DNA of 64,000 nt from Paraburkholderia flagellata (GCF_021390645.1 NZ_JAJEJT010000003.1:62001-126000); one strand, 5' to 3'. Shown: positions 1 to 9,617, counted from the first letter of the stretch. Notes: a model not told the origin generated them from the sequence alone. Program-made: numbers and translations.

Positions 1-55
1 CGGCGCCCTCGGCCTGCTAACCAGCGACGACCATAAGCAGCAAATCGATGCTTAA
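1..55 (+). CDS. 3' end of an unidentified gene
   Basis: An open frame enters from the left edge (frame starting at base 2) and ends with TAA at 53-55. The visible C-terminal residues are GALGLLTSDDHKQQIDA. It is followed directly by a strong hairpin, as expected at the end of a gene. Too little is visible to name the product. Confidence 0.4.
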   Translation, partial: GALGLLTSDDHKQQIDA

Positions 56-62
56 TTTGTCC

Positions 63-89
63 CCGGAAAAATATCGCTTATTTTTCCGG
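63..89. terminator. Perfect 11-bp hairpin after the left-edge gene
   Basis: CCGGAAAAATA and TATTTTTCCGG form a perfect 11-bp stem around the loop TCGCT, eight bases after the TAA of the left-edge frame. The stem contains A and T runs in both directions, so it could act as a terminator on either strand. Confidence 0.6.
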
Positions 90-213
90 CGCTGAAATGA
101 CATAATCTCCGCCCCGCTGGCCGCCGCGCGGCAGGCCACGTCACATTCCGTTCATAACCCTTTTGCCGACCCCGCTAATCGCAGGGCCGCACGCGTTTAT
201 TTTTTTAATGTTA

Positions 214-247
214 ATTTAAACGTAATTCCCGATTAGCCATTTAAACG
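214..247 (+). repeat. Direct repeat of ATTTAAACG upstream of the MFS gene
   Basis: ATTTAAACG occurs at 214-222 and again at 239-247, 25 bases apart start to start, in an AT-rich stretch 80-110 bases before the MFS start. It may be a regulator site or part of the promoter. No -35/-10 pair can be assigned with confidence. Confidence 0.3.
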
Positions 248-327
248 GCGATTTTCCCCATTTTTTGGTGTGAAATTGCCGAACAATGGCTTTTATTATT
301 CGCCACACTCAAAACAGTCATCGAAAC

Positions 328-1563
328 ATGAACGACCGTTCTCCCAATCTCGCGCCCGCGCGTCTCGAAGAGACGACAGTGCGCCAGTGGCTGTCCGTCT
401 TTGCCGTGGCGATCAGCGCCTTCGCATTCGTCACGTCCGAGTTCCTGCCGGTTGGTTTGCTCACCGAGATCGCACGCGATCTGGGCGTGACGCCGGGCAC
501 CGCTGGCCTCATGGTGACCACGCCGGGTGTGATGGCCGCGATCTTCGCGCCGGGCCTGATGATGTTTGCCGGACGCATGGACCGGCGGCAGGTATTTCTG
601 TTGCTCACGGCCATGCTGCTCGCATCGAATATCGTCTCTGCGCTTTCGACGAATTTCGCGCTCATGCTGGTTGGCCGCGCGATGCTCGGCGCGGCGCTCG
701 GCGGCTTCTGGACGCTCGCGACCGCGGCGGCGGGTCGCCTCGTGCACACGAGCGACGCCCCGCGCGCGACGGCCATCATCCTGACCGGCGTGACCTGCGC
801 GACGGTGATCGGCGTGCCGCTCGGCACCTTTATCGCTGGGCTCGCGTCGTGGCGCATGTCGTTTTTCGTGACGGGCGGGCTCGTCGCGCTCGCGCTGATT
901 GCTCAGGCGCTGCTGGTGCCGTCGCTGCCTTCTGCTGCCGCATTGCGCCTTGCCGATTTCGCCACGCTGCTGCGCCGCCCGTATATGCGCCTGAGCATGC
1001 TCATGGTCGCGCTCGTGTTCGGCGCGCATTTTTCGACGTACACGTTCATTTCACCGCTGCTTCAGCAGGACTTTTCGATGAGCGCGATCACGCTGCTGCT
1101 GCTCGCATTCGGCGTGATCGGCTTTTTCTCTAACGCATTGACTTCGGCCTTTGTCGCCACGCGTTTGAAGTCCGCAGTGGCGACGATGACGGCGCTGCTG
1201 TTGTGTGCGCTGTCGGCGATGATTCTGCTCGACCACGCACGCATCGGCGAGATCGCGGCGATGTTGATGTGGGGCGTGGCGTTCGGCGCGATTCCGCTGT
1301 GCTTCTCCGTGTGGATTCAGCGCGGCACGGCCGATCAGGCCGAAGCGGGGTCGGCCATGTTCGTGAGCGTGATCCAGGTGGCGATCGCGCTTGGCTCGTC
1401 GGTCGGCGGCGCGATCGTGGACCGTGCGGGCATACGTGCCGATCTGGTGCTCGGCTGCGTGCTCGCGGTGTTCGGCCTCGTGACGTTGCAGCGGCTTGCG
1501 GCAATGGAGCGGCCGGTGCGCGTCGCGGCACTCGACTGCGAGTGCAGCCCGTCCCTCGACTGA
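328..1563 (+). CDS. MFS transporter, DHA1 (AraJ/NepI-like) family
   Basis: A 411-residue inner-membrane protein with about 12 hydrophobic helices, predicted to export a small molecule using the proton gradient. The N-terminal helix carries the FVTSEFLPVGLL segment typical of the AraJ/NepI sugar or nucleoside efflux group, and the helix 2-3 loop contains GRMDRRQ, the GxxxDRxxR-like MFS motif. I chose ATG 328 (MNDRSPN) over the upstream ATG at 286, because the extra 14 residues look untranslated. The substrate cannot be read from sequence. No partner gene lies close by, and the gene is probably transcribed alone. Confidence 0.85.
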   Translation: MNDRSPNLAPARLEETTVRQWLSVFAVAISAFAFVTSEFLPVGLLTEIARDLGVTPGTAGLMVTTPGVMAAIFAPGLMMFAGRMDRRQVFLLLTAMLLASNIVSALSTNFALMLVGRAMLGAALGGFWTLATAAAGRLVHTSDAPRATAIILTGVTCATVIGVPLGTFIAGLASWRMSFFVTGGLVALALIAQALLVPSLPSAAALRLADFATLLRRPYMRLSMLMVALVFGAHFSTYTFISPLLQQDFSMSAITLLLLAFGVIGFFSNALTSAFVATRLKSAVATMTALLLCALSAMILLDHARIGEIAAMLMWGVAFGAIPLCFSVWIQRGTADQAEAGSAMFVSVIQVAIALGSSVGGAIVDRAGIRADLVLGCVLAVFGLVTLQRLAAMERPVRVAALDCECSPSLD

Positions 1564-1866
1564 AACGAGAAGAGAGCGATTGAAGGCGGCGACCCGTCGA
1601 ACTCGCCGCACCGTGATGCGCTAAACGCGCACACGCGTTCTATGTCTGCGCAAAAAATACTCGATGCAATTGGACTACGTTAGCGCAGCGCACAGCGCCA
1701 ACGTTTGCGAACGGGCATAAAGGCTCGGCCGCAAAAGCTCACCGGTTGTCGCGTGCCGGGCTCGAGCGCAAGACCCCTCAAGTGATGCCCGGTTTCGGCC
1801 GATATGCAATCTGGCTCCCCTGCGTTGTGCCTGATTTGCTACTCCCGAACTGAAAGCGAGCGTTAC
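1564..1866. other. Intergenic region, no gene seen
   Basis: About 300 bases between the MFS gene and the solute-binding lipoprotein. Short frames exist but none has a convincing ribosome site or protein-like composition. The promoter of the downstream pair is presumably here; I could not place its boxes. Confidence 0.5.
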
Positions 1867-3156
1867 GTGCACGGAATCAAGTTTGCCTGGCTGCTATCTG
1901 GTTTGATCGGCATGCTGCTACTGCTGGGTTGCGATCAGCAGAAGAACGCCCAGAGCAGCACGGCCGCGCCGGCACGGACCACCATCACCGCCCTGATCTG
2001 GGCGCCGGACTGGCCGCAGGAGATGCTCCAGATCGCCGCCGAGTTCGACAAGCTCAATCCCGACTTGCACGTGAACGTGCAGTTCATGGTCGGCAACTCG
2101 GTCGAGGAGAACATCAAGCCACGCGTGGCGGCCGGCACGCTGCCGGACCTCGTCAGTATCAATCCGAACGCCTATGGCGCCGAGCTGGCCGACCAGGGCG
2201 TGCTCGCCGATGTCCGCCAAAGCGCCGCCTGGAAGCACATGCTGGATCCGCTCAAGTCCGACTGGACCAGTCGCGAAGGCAAAGGGTTTGGCGTGTCGGG
2301 CGGCGTGGCGACGACGATGATCTATTACAACCGGGCCATGTTCGCCATGGCCGGTATCGATACGCTGCCGACGAATTTCGATGAATTTCTGGCGGTATGC
2401 GCCAAGCTCAAGCAGGCGGGAATGATTCCGGTGATGTGGAGCGGCGGCTTTCCGAACATGCTCGGCAACGGGCCATTCGCATCCGGCTTCGCTAACAATG
2501 TGGTCGCGCACGAGCCGCACTGGAAAGAGAAGATGGCGGACGGCACGTTGAACCTGGATACGCCGCTGGTGGCCGATATCTTCGCGAGGATCGCACTGAT
2601 TCCCGAGCGCGGTTACGCCCAGCCATCATTCATGACGACGGGATACGACGAGGGCATTCGCCTTTTCAGGGAGGGCCGGGTGGCGATGGCGTTTCAGGGC
2701 AGTTGGGCCGCCGGCCTCATGCTGCATGGAAACGATTTCTCGGTGGGCGTGTTCGTGCCGCCATGGAACGCGCGCGGCGAACACGTAGTGCCCGTGCTCG
2801 GCAGCGAAACGGGTTTTGCCGTTTGCGAAACGCCCAACAAGGCCGCAGCCATGCGTTTTCTGGAATTCATCGCCAGCAAGGGATTTCCGATTCTTCAGAG
2901 GAAACGCCACAACGTTTCGCCGTTTCAGCAAGGCATGGGCACCGTGGTGAGCGACGTGGAGATCATGGACTACACGAACGCGGTCAGCCGCTATCCGGTC
3001 ACGGCGAGCCCATATTATTCGTCGCTTCCTTCCAACACGATTGAGCTGCTGCACAAATTGATGCAGGATGTGCTGCTCAGGAAAATCACGCCCAGGCAGG
3101 CTGCGCAGCGCCTGGACATCTCGGTCAAGACTGAAGCGAAGATGCATTACAAATGA
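1867..3156 (+). CDS. Extracellular solute-binding lipoprotein (ABC family 1 type)
   Basis: A 429-residue protein resembling sugar-binding proteins of ABC importers. The GTG at 1867 gives a clean lipoprotein signal (hydrophobic run ending LLLLGC, cysteine near residue 20); the longer ATG frame would spoil it. The mature part has the usual family features, such as LPDLVSINPNAY and an AMAFQGSWAAGLM segment. There are no permease or ATPase genes beside it. Its TGA overlaps the ATG of the Cache-GGDEF-EAL gene, so the two are probably translated together. That context suggests it presents a ligand to a signalling protein instead of feeding a transporter, which is inference. Confidence 0.85.
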   Translation: MHGIKFAWLLSGLIGMLLLLGCDQQKNAQSSTAAPARTTITALIWAPDWPQEMLQIAAEFDKLNPDLHVNVQFMVGNSVEENIKPRVAAGTLPDLVSINPNAYGAELADQGVLADVRQSAAWKHMLDPLKSDWTSREGKGFGVSGGVATTMIYYNRAMFAMAGIDTLPTNFDEFLAVCAKLKQAGMIPVMWSGGFPNMLGNGPFASGFANNVVAHEPHWKEKMADGTLNLDTPLVADIFARIALIPERGYAQPSFMTTGYDEGIRLFREGRVAMAFQGSWAAGLMLHGNDFSVGVFVPPWNARGEHVVPVLGSETGFAVCETPNKAAAMRFLEFIASKGFPILQRKRHNVSPFQQGMGTVVSDVEIMDYTNAVSRYPVTASPYYSSLPSNTIELLHKLMQDVLLRKITPRQAAQRLDISVKTEAKMHYK

Positions 3157-6113
3157 ATGCGATCTCCGCGTCGCTGCGACGCGCTTTCGACTACCTCTGC
3201 CAGGATCTGCTTCGACGCGTCGAGATTCGCTATCGACTGATTGGCGCTTTCATTCTGTTGGCGCTGTTGCCCATTATCATTTCGGGCTGCATTTCCTACG
3301 TGAAGTCGGTCGCGGCGATCAAGGAGAACGCGGAGATATTTTCGAAAGAGGTGGTGAGGCAGGTTTCGAGAAACGTCGAGCTGCGCATGCAGCAGATCGA
3401 AACGGAAAGCAATCTTCTCGTACTTTCGGATCGGGTCCAGGGCGCGCTGGCGCGAGCGGCAAGCGGCAGCGCCAGAGAGCAGAGCGAGGCGCGCGAGGAC
3501 ATGACGCGTTTGCTGCTGGAGCACTACGGGTCGGTCGATTTCATCAATCAGAAATATTTGCTCGACCAGAAAGACCAGATGCTGGATACGCAGGCTTTTG
3601 CGCAGTTGACTACAGGTGTGACGGCGCTCGTCGGCCTCGCGCAAGAGTCGCAAGAACGCACCTACTGGGGCAGCTACGACGATGGGGTCGGGCAGCAGAA
3701 CCTCGGGATGGTGCGCGCCATCTACAACAAGAGTGACAACACGAAGATCGGCAGTCTGGTTCTGGTCGTTCGCCCTGAATACTTCTCGACGATTTTCAAC
3801 GATGTCGCGGCGGGCAGCGGGACAGAGATTTACGTATTCGATGCGAGCGACAACAAAATCATCGTAGTCCCAAATAATGCTTCGTCGCCCAACGCGGGCA
3901 CCACGCCCGAGCCTGGCCTGATCGAGGATATCGTCCGCCACCGCATATCGGGCGAGTCGAGCCGATTCGTCAATTTCGCCGCGAAACGTGGCGGGCACTA
4001 TCTTGCCGCCTACGCACGGATTCCTGGCACGAGCTGGTTCGTGATCAGCACGATCGCTGAACAGAGTCTCACTGCGGAGGCACAGGCCGTACGCAACCAG
4101 ATCGTGGTGGTTGGCATTTCCGGGTTTCTGCTTTCCATTTTTCTTGCCTGGTTTATTTCGCACAGTATTTCGGCGCCGCTGCGGGACCTCGTGCGCCGGA
4201 TGCACGACACGGGCGAAGATGCCGGCGCCACTGGCGACGAAGACTCGGAAGGGGAAGGCTCGCTTGGCGGACCGGACGAACTGGCCCGGCTGGCACAGCG
4301 CTTTGAGCGCATGCGCTCGGCAATCAGGCAGAAGATTCAGAAGATCAACGAAATCAATGCGACGCTCGAGCAGACTGTCATCGACAGAACGGCGGAACTC
4401 GTCGCCCGCGAACGCGAGTCGCGCACGCTGATCGAGAACTCGCCCGATACGATCACCCGATATGATCGCGAGCTGCGCCGCACGTTTGCCAATGCTGCCT
4501 TTTGCGCGCAGGCCGGATGCGATCTTGCCAGCGTCCTCGGCAAGCGGCCCTCGGAGCTTCCTGGCGGCCCGAATGCGTTGGTCTACGAACGGAAGATCGG
4601 CGAAGTCATCGCGACGGGAAAAAGCGCGCAGTTCGAACTGAGATGGGCCGGAAAGAACGGGCAGGAGCAATGTACCCACATTCGCATCACGCCTGAGATC
4701 GACCGTTCCGGCCATGTCAGTTCCGTGCTCGCAGTGGGTCGCGACCTCTCCGACCGGATGGCGTTCGAGGCCACCATCTGGAAACAGGCCAATTTCGATG
4801 CACTGACGGGTCTTCCGAACCGGCAGCTATTTCACGATCGTCTGACCGAGGAGGCCGCGCTCGCGCGCCGTTCGCAAAGGCGCGTGGCCCTGATGCTGAT
4901 CGACCTCGATCGCTTCAAGGAAGTCAACGACTCGCTGGGCCACGACCGCGGCGACGTGCTGCTAATCGAAGCGGGGCGCCGCATTAGCGCATGCGTGCGA
5001 AATCTGGACACTGTCGCGCGACTTGGCGGCGACGAGTTCACGGTGATCCTGCCCGATCTGGAAGACATGGAAGCGGTCGAACAGACCGTGCGCAGTATCA
5101 ATCGCAAACTGACCGAGCCGTTCAAACTCGGCGCGGAGGAAGTCTATATTTCGGCGAGCATCGGCGTCACCGTTTTCCCCGACGACACCGTGGAACTCGA
5201 CGCGCTGTTCAAGAACGCCGACCAGGCCATGTATGCGGCAAAGAATGCCGGACGCAATCGCTTTAGTTACTTCACGCCCGACATGCAGCTCGAGGCGCAA
5301 ACGCGCTTGCGCCTGACCAGCGACCTGCGTGCAGCGCTGCCTCGCAATCAGCTTCGGCTGCTTTATCAGCCGGTTGTCGACCTGGCAACGGGGCAGGTCC
5401 GCAAAGCGGAGGCGCTGATACGCTGGCTGCATCCCGAGCGGGGCATGATCAACCCGCTGGAATTCATTCCACTCGCCGAAGATACCGGGCTGATCATTCC
5501 GATTGGCGACTGGGTGTTCAGGCAAGCCGTGCAACAGGCGCGGCTATGGCGTGAGCAATTTGATCCGACGTTCCAGATCAGCGTCAACATGTCGCCGGTG
5601 CAGGTCCGCCAGGACAGCACGCTTGGCGTGAGGTGGCATGACTATCTCAATCGTGAGGGCATGCCGGGACAAAGCGTGGTGGTGGAAATTACCGAGGGGC
5701 TGCTGCTGCAGGCTGAATCGAATATCGACGAGCGGCTGCTGGATTTCCGTCTTGCGGGCATCGGCATTTCGATCGACGATTTCGGCACCGGTTATTCCTC
5801 GCTTGCCTATCTCAAACGCTTCGACATCGATTACCTGAAAATCGATCGTTCGTTTGTCCAGAATCTGAGCGTGGACGAGAACAATCAGGTGCTATGCGAG
5901 GCGATGGTGGTGCTTGCGCACAAGCTGGGCATTCAGGTCATCGCCGAAGGCGTGGAAACGGTCGAGCAACGGGAATTTCTCAAGACCATGGGCTGTGATT
6001 TCGCGCAGGGCTATTTGTATTCCAGGCCTATCGCGCCAGAGCAGTTCGAACATCTGGTCTGGCCGCTGGTCGCAGAACGGTCGGCTGGCGAGCAGGAGCG
6101 AAGCGATAGCTAA
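3153..6113 (+). CDS. Membrane sensor with Cache, HAMP, PAS, GGDEF and EAL domains
   Basis: A 986-residue c-di-GMP enzyme. A first membrane helix (about 27-50) and a second (about 318-340) bracket a periplasmic Cache-like sensor. HAMP follows (about 340-400), then PAS (about 425-530), GGDEF (about 545-705) and EAL (about 725-970). The synthase signature GGDEF is intact near residue 624 and is preceded at the canonical distance by RNLD, the RxxD inhibitory site. The EAL half keeps EALIRW, DDFGTGYSS, KIDRSF and EGVET, so phosphodiesterase activity is also expected. The start overlaps the stop of the solute-binding lipoprotein by 4 bases (ATGA). The net direction of activity cannot be told from sequence. 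Confidence 0.93.
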   Translation: MNAISASLRRAFDYLCQDLLRRVEIRYRLIGAFILLALLPIIISGCISYVKSVAAIKENAEIFSKEVVRQVSRNVELRMQQIETESNLLVLSDRVQGALARAASGSAREQSEAREDMTRLLLEHYGSVDFINQKYLLDQKDQMLDTQAFAQLTTGVTALVGLAQESQERTYWGSYDDGVGQQNLGMVRAIYNKSDNTKIGSLVLVVRPEYFSTIFNDVAAGSGTEIYVFDASDNKIIVVPNNASSPNAGTTPEPGLIEDIVRHRISGESSRFVNFAAKRGGHYLAAYARIPGTSWFVISTIAEQSLTAEAQAVRNQIVVVGISGFLLSIFLAWFISHSISAPLRDLVRRMHDTGEDAGATGDEDSEGEGSLGGPDELARLAQRFERMRSAIRQKIQKINEINATLEQTVIDRTAELVARERESRTLIENSPDTITRYDRELRRTFANAAFCAQAGCDLASVLGKRPSELPGGPNALVYERKIGEVIATGKSAQFELRWAGKNGQEQCTHIRITPEIDRSGHVSSVLAVGRDLSDRMAFEATIWKQANFDALTGLPNRQLFHDRLTEEAALARRSQRRVALMLIDLDRFKEVNDSLGHDRGDVLLIEAGRRISACVRNLDTVARLGGDEFTVILPDLEDMEAVEQTVRSINRKLTEPFKLGAEEVYISASIGVTVFPDDTVELDALFKNADQAMYAAKNAGRNRFSYFTPDMQLEAQTRLRLTSDLRAALPRNQLRLLYQPVVDLATGQVRKAEALIRWLHPERGMINPLEFIPLAEDTGLIIPIGDWVFRQAVQQARLWREQFDPTFQISVNMSPVQVRQDSTLGVRWHDYLNREGMPGQSVVVEITEGLLLQAESNIDERLLDFRLAGIGISIDDFGTGYSSLAYLKRFDIDYLKIDRSFVQNLSVDENNQVLCEAMVVLAHKLGIQVIAEGVETVEQREFLKTMGCDFAQGYLYSRPIAPEQFEHLVWPLVAERSAGEQERSDS

Positions 6114-6300
6114 CGAATGTATGCGCAAGCGTCGTATCGGCTCGTTGCGAAACGACACGAATTAACCATCCGGCATGTAAATCGACGCGTTCAGGCGTTC
6201 TGTACGAAGACGTACGGAACACGAAAGTTTTTTCCCTCAGTCTACGGTCTGCATTGACCGTGTGCCTGTATTCACCGATCAGGTTGCGCGAGGGACCACA

Positions 6301-7080
6301 ATGAACGCATTGGACAACGAACGGCCGCTCGATGAAATCGCGCGGGTAGAAGTGCAGAGTGCGCAGGCGCTCGCCCAGTCGATGGACGACGACGGAGTGG
6401 GCGTGCTTTACGACATCGTGCCGGCCGCGATTCTCGCAAAGCTTCGCAACGGGGTAGCCGAACTGGTCGAACAGGACGGCAACCGATACTTCGGCTTTAA
6501 CGGCGCGCAATGGATTAGCGGCACCTGTCTTGCACCGCTTTTCGAAGACGCGGGACTGCACGCGTTATTGCGCCAGCTGTACGTGCGCAAGATGGGGACA
6601 CTTCCGCCCAGTGACCGGATTTACCCGGTAATGCGGGTGCTTTCAGGAAAACAGGGAATCCGTCATTCGAACATTTTCCACTACGACTCGTATGCCGTAT
6701 CGATCTTGCTGCCGGTTTTGATTCCCAATGACCCAGGCAAGCAGACGGGCCATCTCGTGATGTTTCCGAATCTACGCAATGCGCGGCGGTTTGCGATCAT
6801 CAATATCGTCGAGAAGGCGATTGTGGAAAAGCTGCTCGGAAGGATTTGGCGCTTACCGCTTATTCAGAAATGGCTTGCGGCCAAAGTTGTGACATTGGAG
6901 CCGGGCAATCTTTACTTCATCTGGGGCTTGCGCTCGTTGCATGCGAATCAGGCCTGCGCGCCATCCAGCATTCGGTGCACGGTGCTATTTCACTTCGGCG
7001 ACCCGCACGAAAGCAGTGTATTCAAAGGGCTCAGCCAGCGGCTGCACGCCATGAAGCTGCGGCGCATGGCGCGCGAATGA
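6301..7080 (+). CDS. Putative 2-oxoglutarate/Fe(II)-type oxygenase
   Basis: A 259-residue protein from ATG 6301, which has GAGGG about 8 bases upstream. It contains HYD (H127, D129), then LHANQ (H214), then R225 exactly 10 residues after H214. This HxD...H...R pattern is the iron and 2-oxoglutarate binding signature of the cupin-fold dioxygenases. No closer family could be recognised and the substrate is unknown. It follows the GGDEF-EAL gene by about 190 bases on the same strand and is convergent with the hydroxybutyrate dehydrogenase. The oxygenase call is based on motif geometry only. Confidence 0.55.
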   Translation: MNALDNERPLDEIARVEVQSAQALAQSMDDDGVGVLYDIVPAAILAKLRNGVAELVEQDGNRYFGFNGAQWISGTCLAPLFEDAGLHALLRQLYVRKMGTLPPSDRIYPVMRVLSGKQGIRHSNIFHYDSYAVSILLPVLIPNDPGKQTGHLVMFPNLRNARRFAIINIVEKAIVEKLLGRIWRLPLIQKWLAAKVVTLEPGNLYFIWGLRSLHANQACAPSSIRCTVLFHFGDPHESSVFKGLSQRLHAMKLRRMARE

Positions 7081-7133
7081 CGCGTTGTATTGCCAACGCG
7101 CCAACACGCATCGCTCACGCGCCGCTGCCGCTT

Positions 7134-7925
7134 TTACTGCGCGAGCCAACCTCCGTCCACCTTGAGCTCAGCGCCGCGCATCTCGTTGGCCGCCTCCGAG
7201 CACAAAAACGCCGCTACGCCGCCAATTTGCTCGACCGTCGCAAAGCTTGCCGACGGTTGCTTTTCGCCGAGTAGTTTCAGCGTGGCGTCTTCGATGGAAA
7301 TCGCCTCGCGGTGGGCCAGATCGTCGATCTGCTTCTGTACGAGCGGCGTGAGCACCCAGCCCGGACAGATCGCATTGACGGTCACGCCGCTGCGCGCCGT
7401 CTCCAGTGCGGCGACCTTGGTGAGCCCGATCACGCCGTGCTTGGCCGCGACATAGGCCGACTTGCCAACCGAGCCCACCAGCCCGTGTACCGAAGCGATA
7501 TTGATCACGCGTCCCCAACCCGCCGTGCGCATGATGGGAAGTGCCGCGCGCGTCGCGTGAAACGTCGCGCTCAGATTGATTGCGATGATCTGATCCCAGC
7601 GCTCGACCGGAAAGTTCTCGATCGTTTCGACGTACTGAATGCCCGCGTTGTTGACGAGGATATCGAGGCCGCCGAACGTGCTCGACGCGAAAGCCACGAG
7701 GGCTTCGATTTCGGCAGGACGGCTCATGTCCGCGTTGTGATGCGCGGCGCGCACGCCGGTCGCTTCGATCTGCGCCAGCGCGGGTGCGGGATCGCCGAAA
7801 CCGTTCAGGACGATATTGGCGCCTGCGCGGGCCAGCGCCGTCGCAATGCCAAGACCGATGCCACTGGTTGATCCGGTGACGACGGCGGTTTTTCCGGCGA
7901 GGGAGAGCGTGTCGGGAAGATGCAT
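7134..7925 (-). CDS. hbdH: D-3-hydroxybutyrate dehydrogenase (SDR family)
   Basis: A 263-residue short-chain dehydrogenase that converts D-3-hydroxybutyrate to acetoacetate with NAD. It has the nucleotide motif GSTSGIGLG near the N-terminus, NNAG, and the catalytic Ser, Tyr and Lys (IASVHG, then YVAAK). The C-terminus DGGWLAQ is typical of bacterial 3-hydroxybutyrate dehydrogenases. It lies 23 bases downstream of a GntP-type permease gene on the same strand, so the two are probably one operon for uptake and oxidation of hydroxybutyrate, served by the sigma-54 promoter further upstream. Confidence 0.9.
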   Translation of the reverse strand: MHLPDTLSLAGKTAVVTGSTSGIGLGIATALARAGANIVLNGFGDPAPALAQIEATGVRAAHHNADMSRPAEIEALVAFASSTFGGLDILVNNAGIQYVETIENFPVERWDQIIAINLSATFHATRAALPIMRTAGWGRVINIASVHGLVGSVGKSAYVAAKHGVIGLTKVAALETARSGVTVNAICPGWVLTPLVQKQIDDLAHREAISIEDATLKLLGEKQPSASFATVEQIGGVAAFLCSEAANEMRGAELKVDGGWLAQ

Positions 7926-7948
7926 AGTGAGCCTGGAATGAATGCCGG

Positions 7949-9349
7949 TTAGACGATGCCGGTCAGATAGAACACGGCGATAACGAAGAAGACCGCGAGC
8001 GTCTTGATGATGGTCACGGCGAAAATGTCGCGATACGACTCCCGGTGCGTGAGGCCCGTGACCGCGAGCAACGTGATGACCGCGCCGTTGTGCGGCAGCG
8101 TATCCATGCCGCCACTCGCCATCGCCACTACGCGGTGCAGCACTTCCATCGGAATGTGCATGGCCTGCGCGGTCTTGATGAAGGTGTCCGACATGGCGGC
8201 GAGCGCAATGCTCATGCCGCCCGACGCGGAGCCCGTGATACCGGCGAGCGCCGAAACCGACACGGCCGCATTCACGAGCGGATTCGGAATGGCCTTGAGC
8301 GCATTGCCGATCACGAGAAAGCCGGGCAGCGCTGAAATCACGCCGCCGAAGCCATACTCGGATGCCGTATTGAGCGTGGCGAGCAGTGCGCCGGCGACTG
8401 CGGTTTTCGTGCCGGTCGCGAAGCGTTCCTTCACGCGGCCAAACGCCGTGATGATGGCGAGCAGAATGCCGAGGAGCAATGCGCCCTGAACGGCCCAGAT
8501 GGCCACGACGCTTTTAACGGGCACCGTAACGGGCGCATGAATGCCGGGCAGCACGTCAGGCGCAACGGTGAAGCTGTCACCGTACCACTGCGGAATCCAC
8601 TTCGTCAGCAGGAAGTTGGCGACGCCAACGAGCACGAGCGGCGCAATGGCCAGCGCCGGATGCGGCAGATTACCGGTTTCGACGCGTTCCGGTTCGTTCA
8701 CGAGCGAAGTGCCATAGCCCTCACCCTTTGCCACGGCGCTGCGGCGGCGCCATTCGAGGTAGGTGAGACCGACCACGATGATGAAGACCGAGCCGATTAC
8801 GCCGAGCCACGGTGCGGCCCACGCGGTGGTCTTGAAGAACGTGGTGGGAATGATGTTCTGGATTTGCGGCGTACCGGGCAGCGAATCCATCGTGAACGTG
8901 AATGCGCCGAGCGCGATGGCGCCAGGCATCAGGCGCTTGGGAATATTGCTCTGGCGATAGAGTTCGGCGGCGAAGGGATACACGGCGAACACCACGACGA
9001 AGAGCGACACGCCGCCATAGGTGAGCAGCGCGCAGACCGCGACGATCACGGCATTGGCGCGCGAACGGCCAATGTAGCGGATGGCGGCGTGCACGATCGC
9101 TTCGGAGAAGCCAGATAGTTCGATCACCTTACCAAAGACCGCGCCGAGCAGGAACACGGGGAAGTAGAGCTTGACGAAGCCGACCAGCTTTTCCATGAAG
9201 ATGCCGGAGAAAACCGGTGCGACGGCGGCGGGATCGATCAGCAGCACGGCGCCTAGTGCGGCGATGGGCGCGAAGAGAATGACGCTATAGCCGCGGTAGG
9301 CCACCAGCATCAGGAACGCCAAAGCGGCGATCACAATCACAAAGGACAT
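7949..9349 (-). CDS. GntP-family permease, probably for 3-hydroxybutyrate
   Basis: A 466-residue membrane protein with about 12-14 hydrophobic segments and the GntP features PGTPQIQNIIPTTFF and NTASEYGFGG. The start is the ATG at 9349-9347 (MSFVIVIAA), preceded on its strand by CTGGAG; an upstream extension of 87 residues is not membrane-like and overlaps the promoter. It lies directly before hydroxybutyrate dehydrogenase, so hydroxybutyrate is the likely substrate, although GntP relatives also carry gluconate and other sugar acids. A -24/-12 promoter and a divergent activator gene point to sigma-54 control. Confidence 0.88.
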   Translation of the reverse strand: MSFVIVIAALAFLMLVAYRGYSVILFAPIAALGAVLLIDPAAVAPVFSGIFMEKLVGFVKLYFPVFLLGAVFGKVIELSGFSEAIVHAAIRYIGRSRANAVIVAVCALLTYGGVSLFVVVFAVYPFAAELYRQSNIPKRLMPGAIALGAFTFTMDSLPGTPQIQNIIPTTFFKTTAWAAPWLGVIGSVFIIVVGLTYLEWRRRSAVAKGEGYGTSLVNEPERVETGNLPHPALAIAPLVLVGVANFLLTKWIPQWYGDSFTVAPDVLPGIHAPVTVPVKSVVAIWAVQGALLLGILLAIITAFGRVKERFATGTKTAVAGALLATLNTASEYGFGGVISALPGFLVIGNALKAIPNPLVNAAVSVSALAGITGSASGGMSIALAAMSDTFIKTAQAMHIPMEVLHRVVAMASGGMDTLPHNGAVITLLAVTGLTHRESYRDIFAVTIIKTLAVFFVIAVFYLTGIV

Positions 9350-9425
9350 CTTGTCTCCAGTTGGTTTATTCGTGCAGGTCTGTTTATTGTTCGCGCGCGC
9401 CGAAGCCGGCGCGACCGCGCAATAG

Positions 9426-9441
9426 AGCACGATATGTGCCA
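9426..9441 (-). promoter_or_regulatory. Sigma-54 (-24/-12) promoter of the permease-hbdH operon
   Basis: On the minus strand the sequence reads TGGCACATATCGTGCT, with the invariant GG and GC exactly 10 bases apart, as required by sigma-54. The expected transcription start is near 9415, about 65 bases before the permease ATG. The divergent gene encodes a sigma-54 activator, which supports the call. Confidence 0.78.
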
Positions 9442-9525
9442 GCGGCCGGGGAGCCTTGCGCGAAGCGTCGCGGCGAAGGGCAGAGCGCGCGCAGGGGGTG
9501 CAGCGGGAAGGTTGCGGCGGCAACG

Positions 9526-9543
9526 CGTCTCGTAACTGAGACG
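9526..9543. promoter_or_regulatory. Candidate upstream activator site
   Basis: CGTCTC and GAGACG form a perfect 6-bp inverted repeat around GTAACT. It lies about 85 bases upstream of the -24 element, a usual distance for the binding site of a sigma-54 activator. A second, imperfect TCTC...GAGA inverted repeat lies at 9618-9652, close to the activator's own start. Confidence 0.5.
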
Positions 9544-9617
9544 ATATTGGCGACGAAGCGCGCCGCCGCCCGCAATTCCCCACGAAAAGCCCCGAAATTT
9601 CAGAGCGCATGCGGCAA

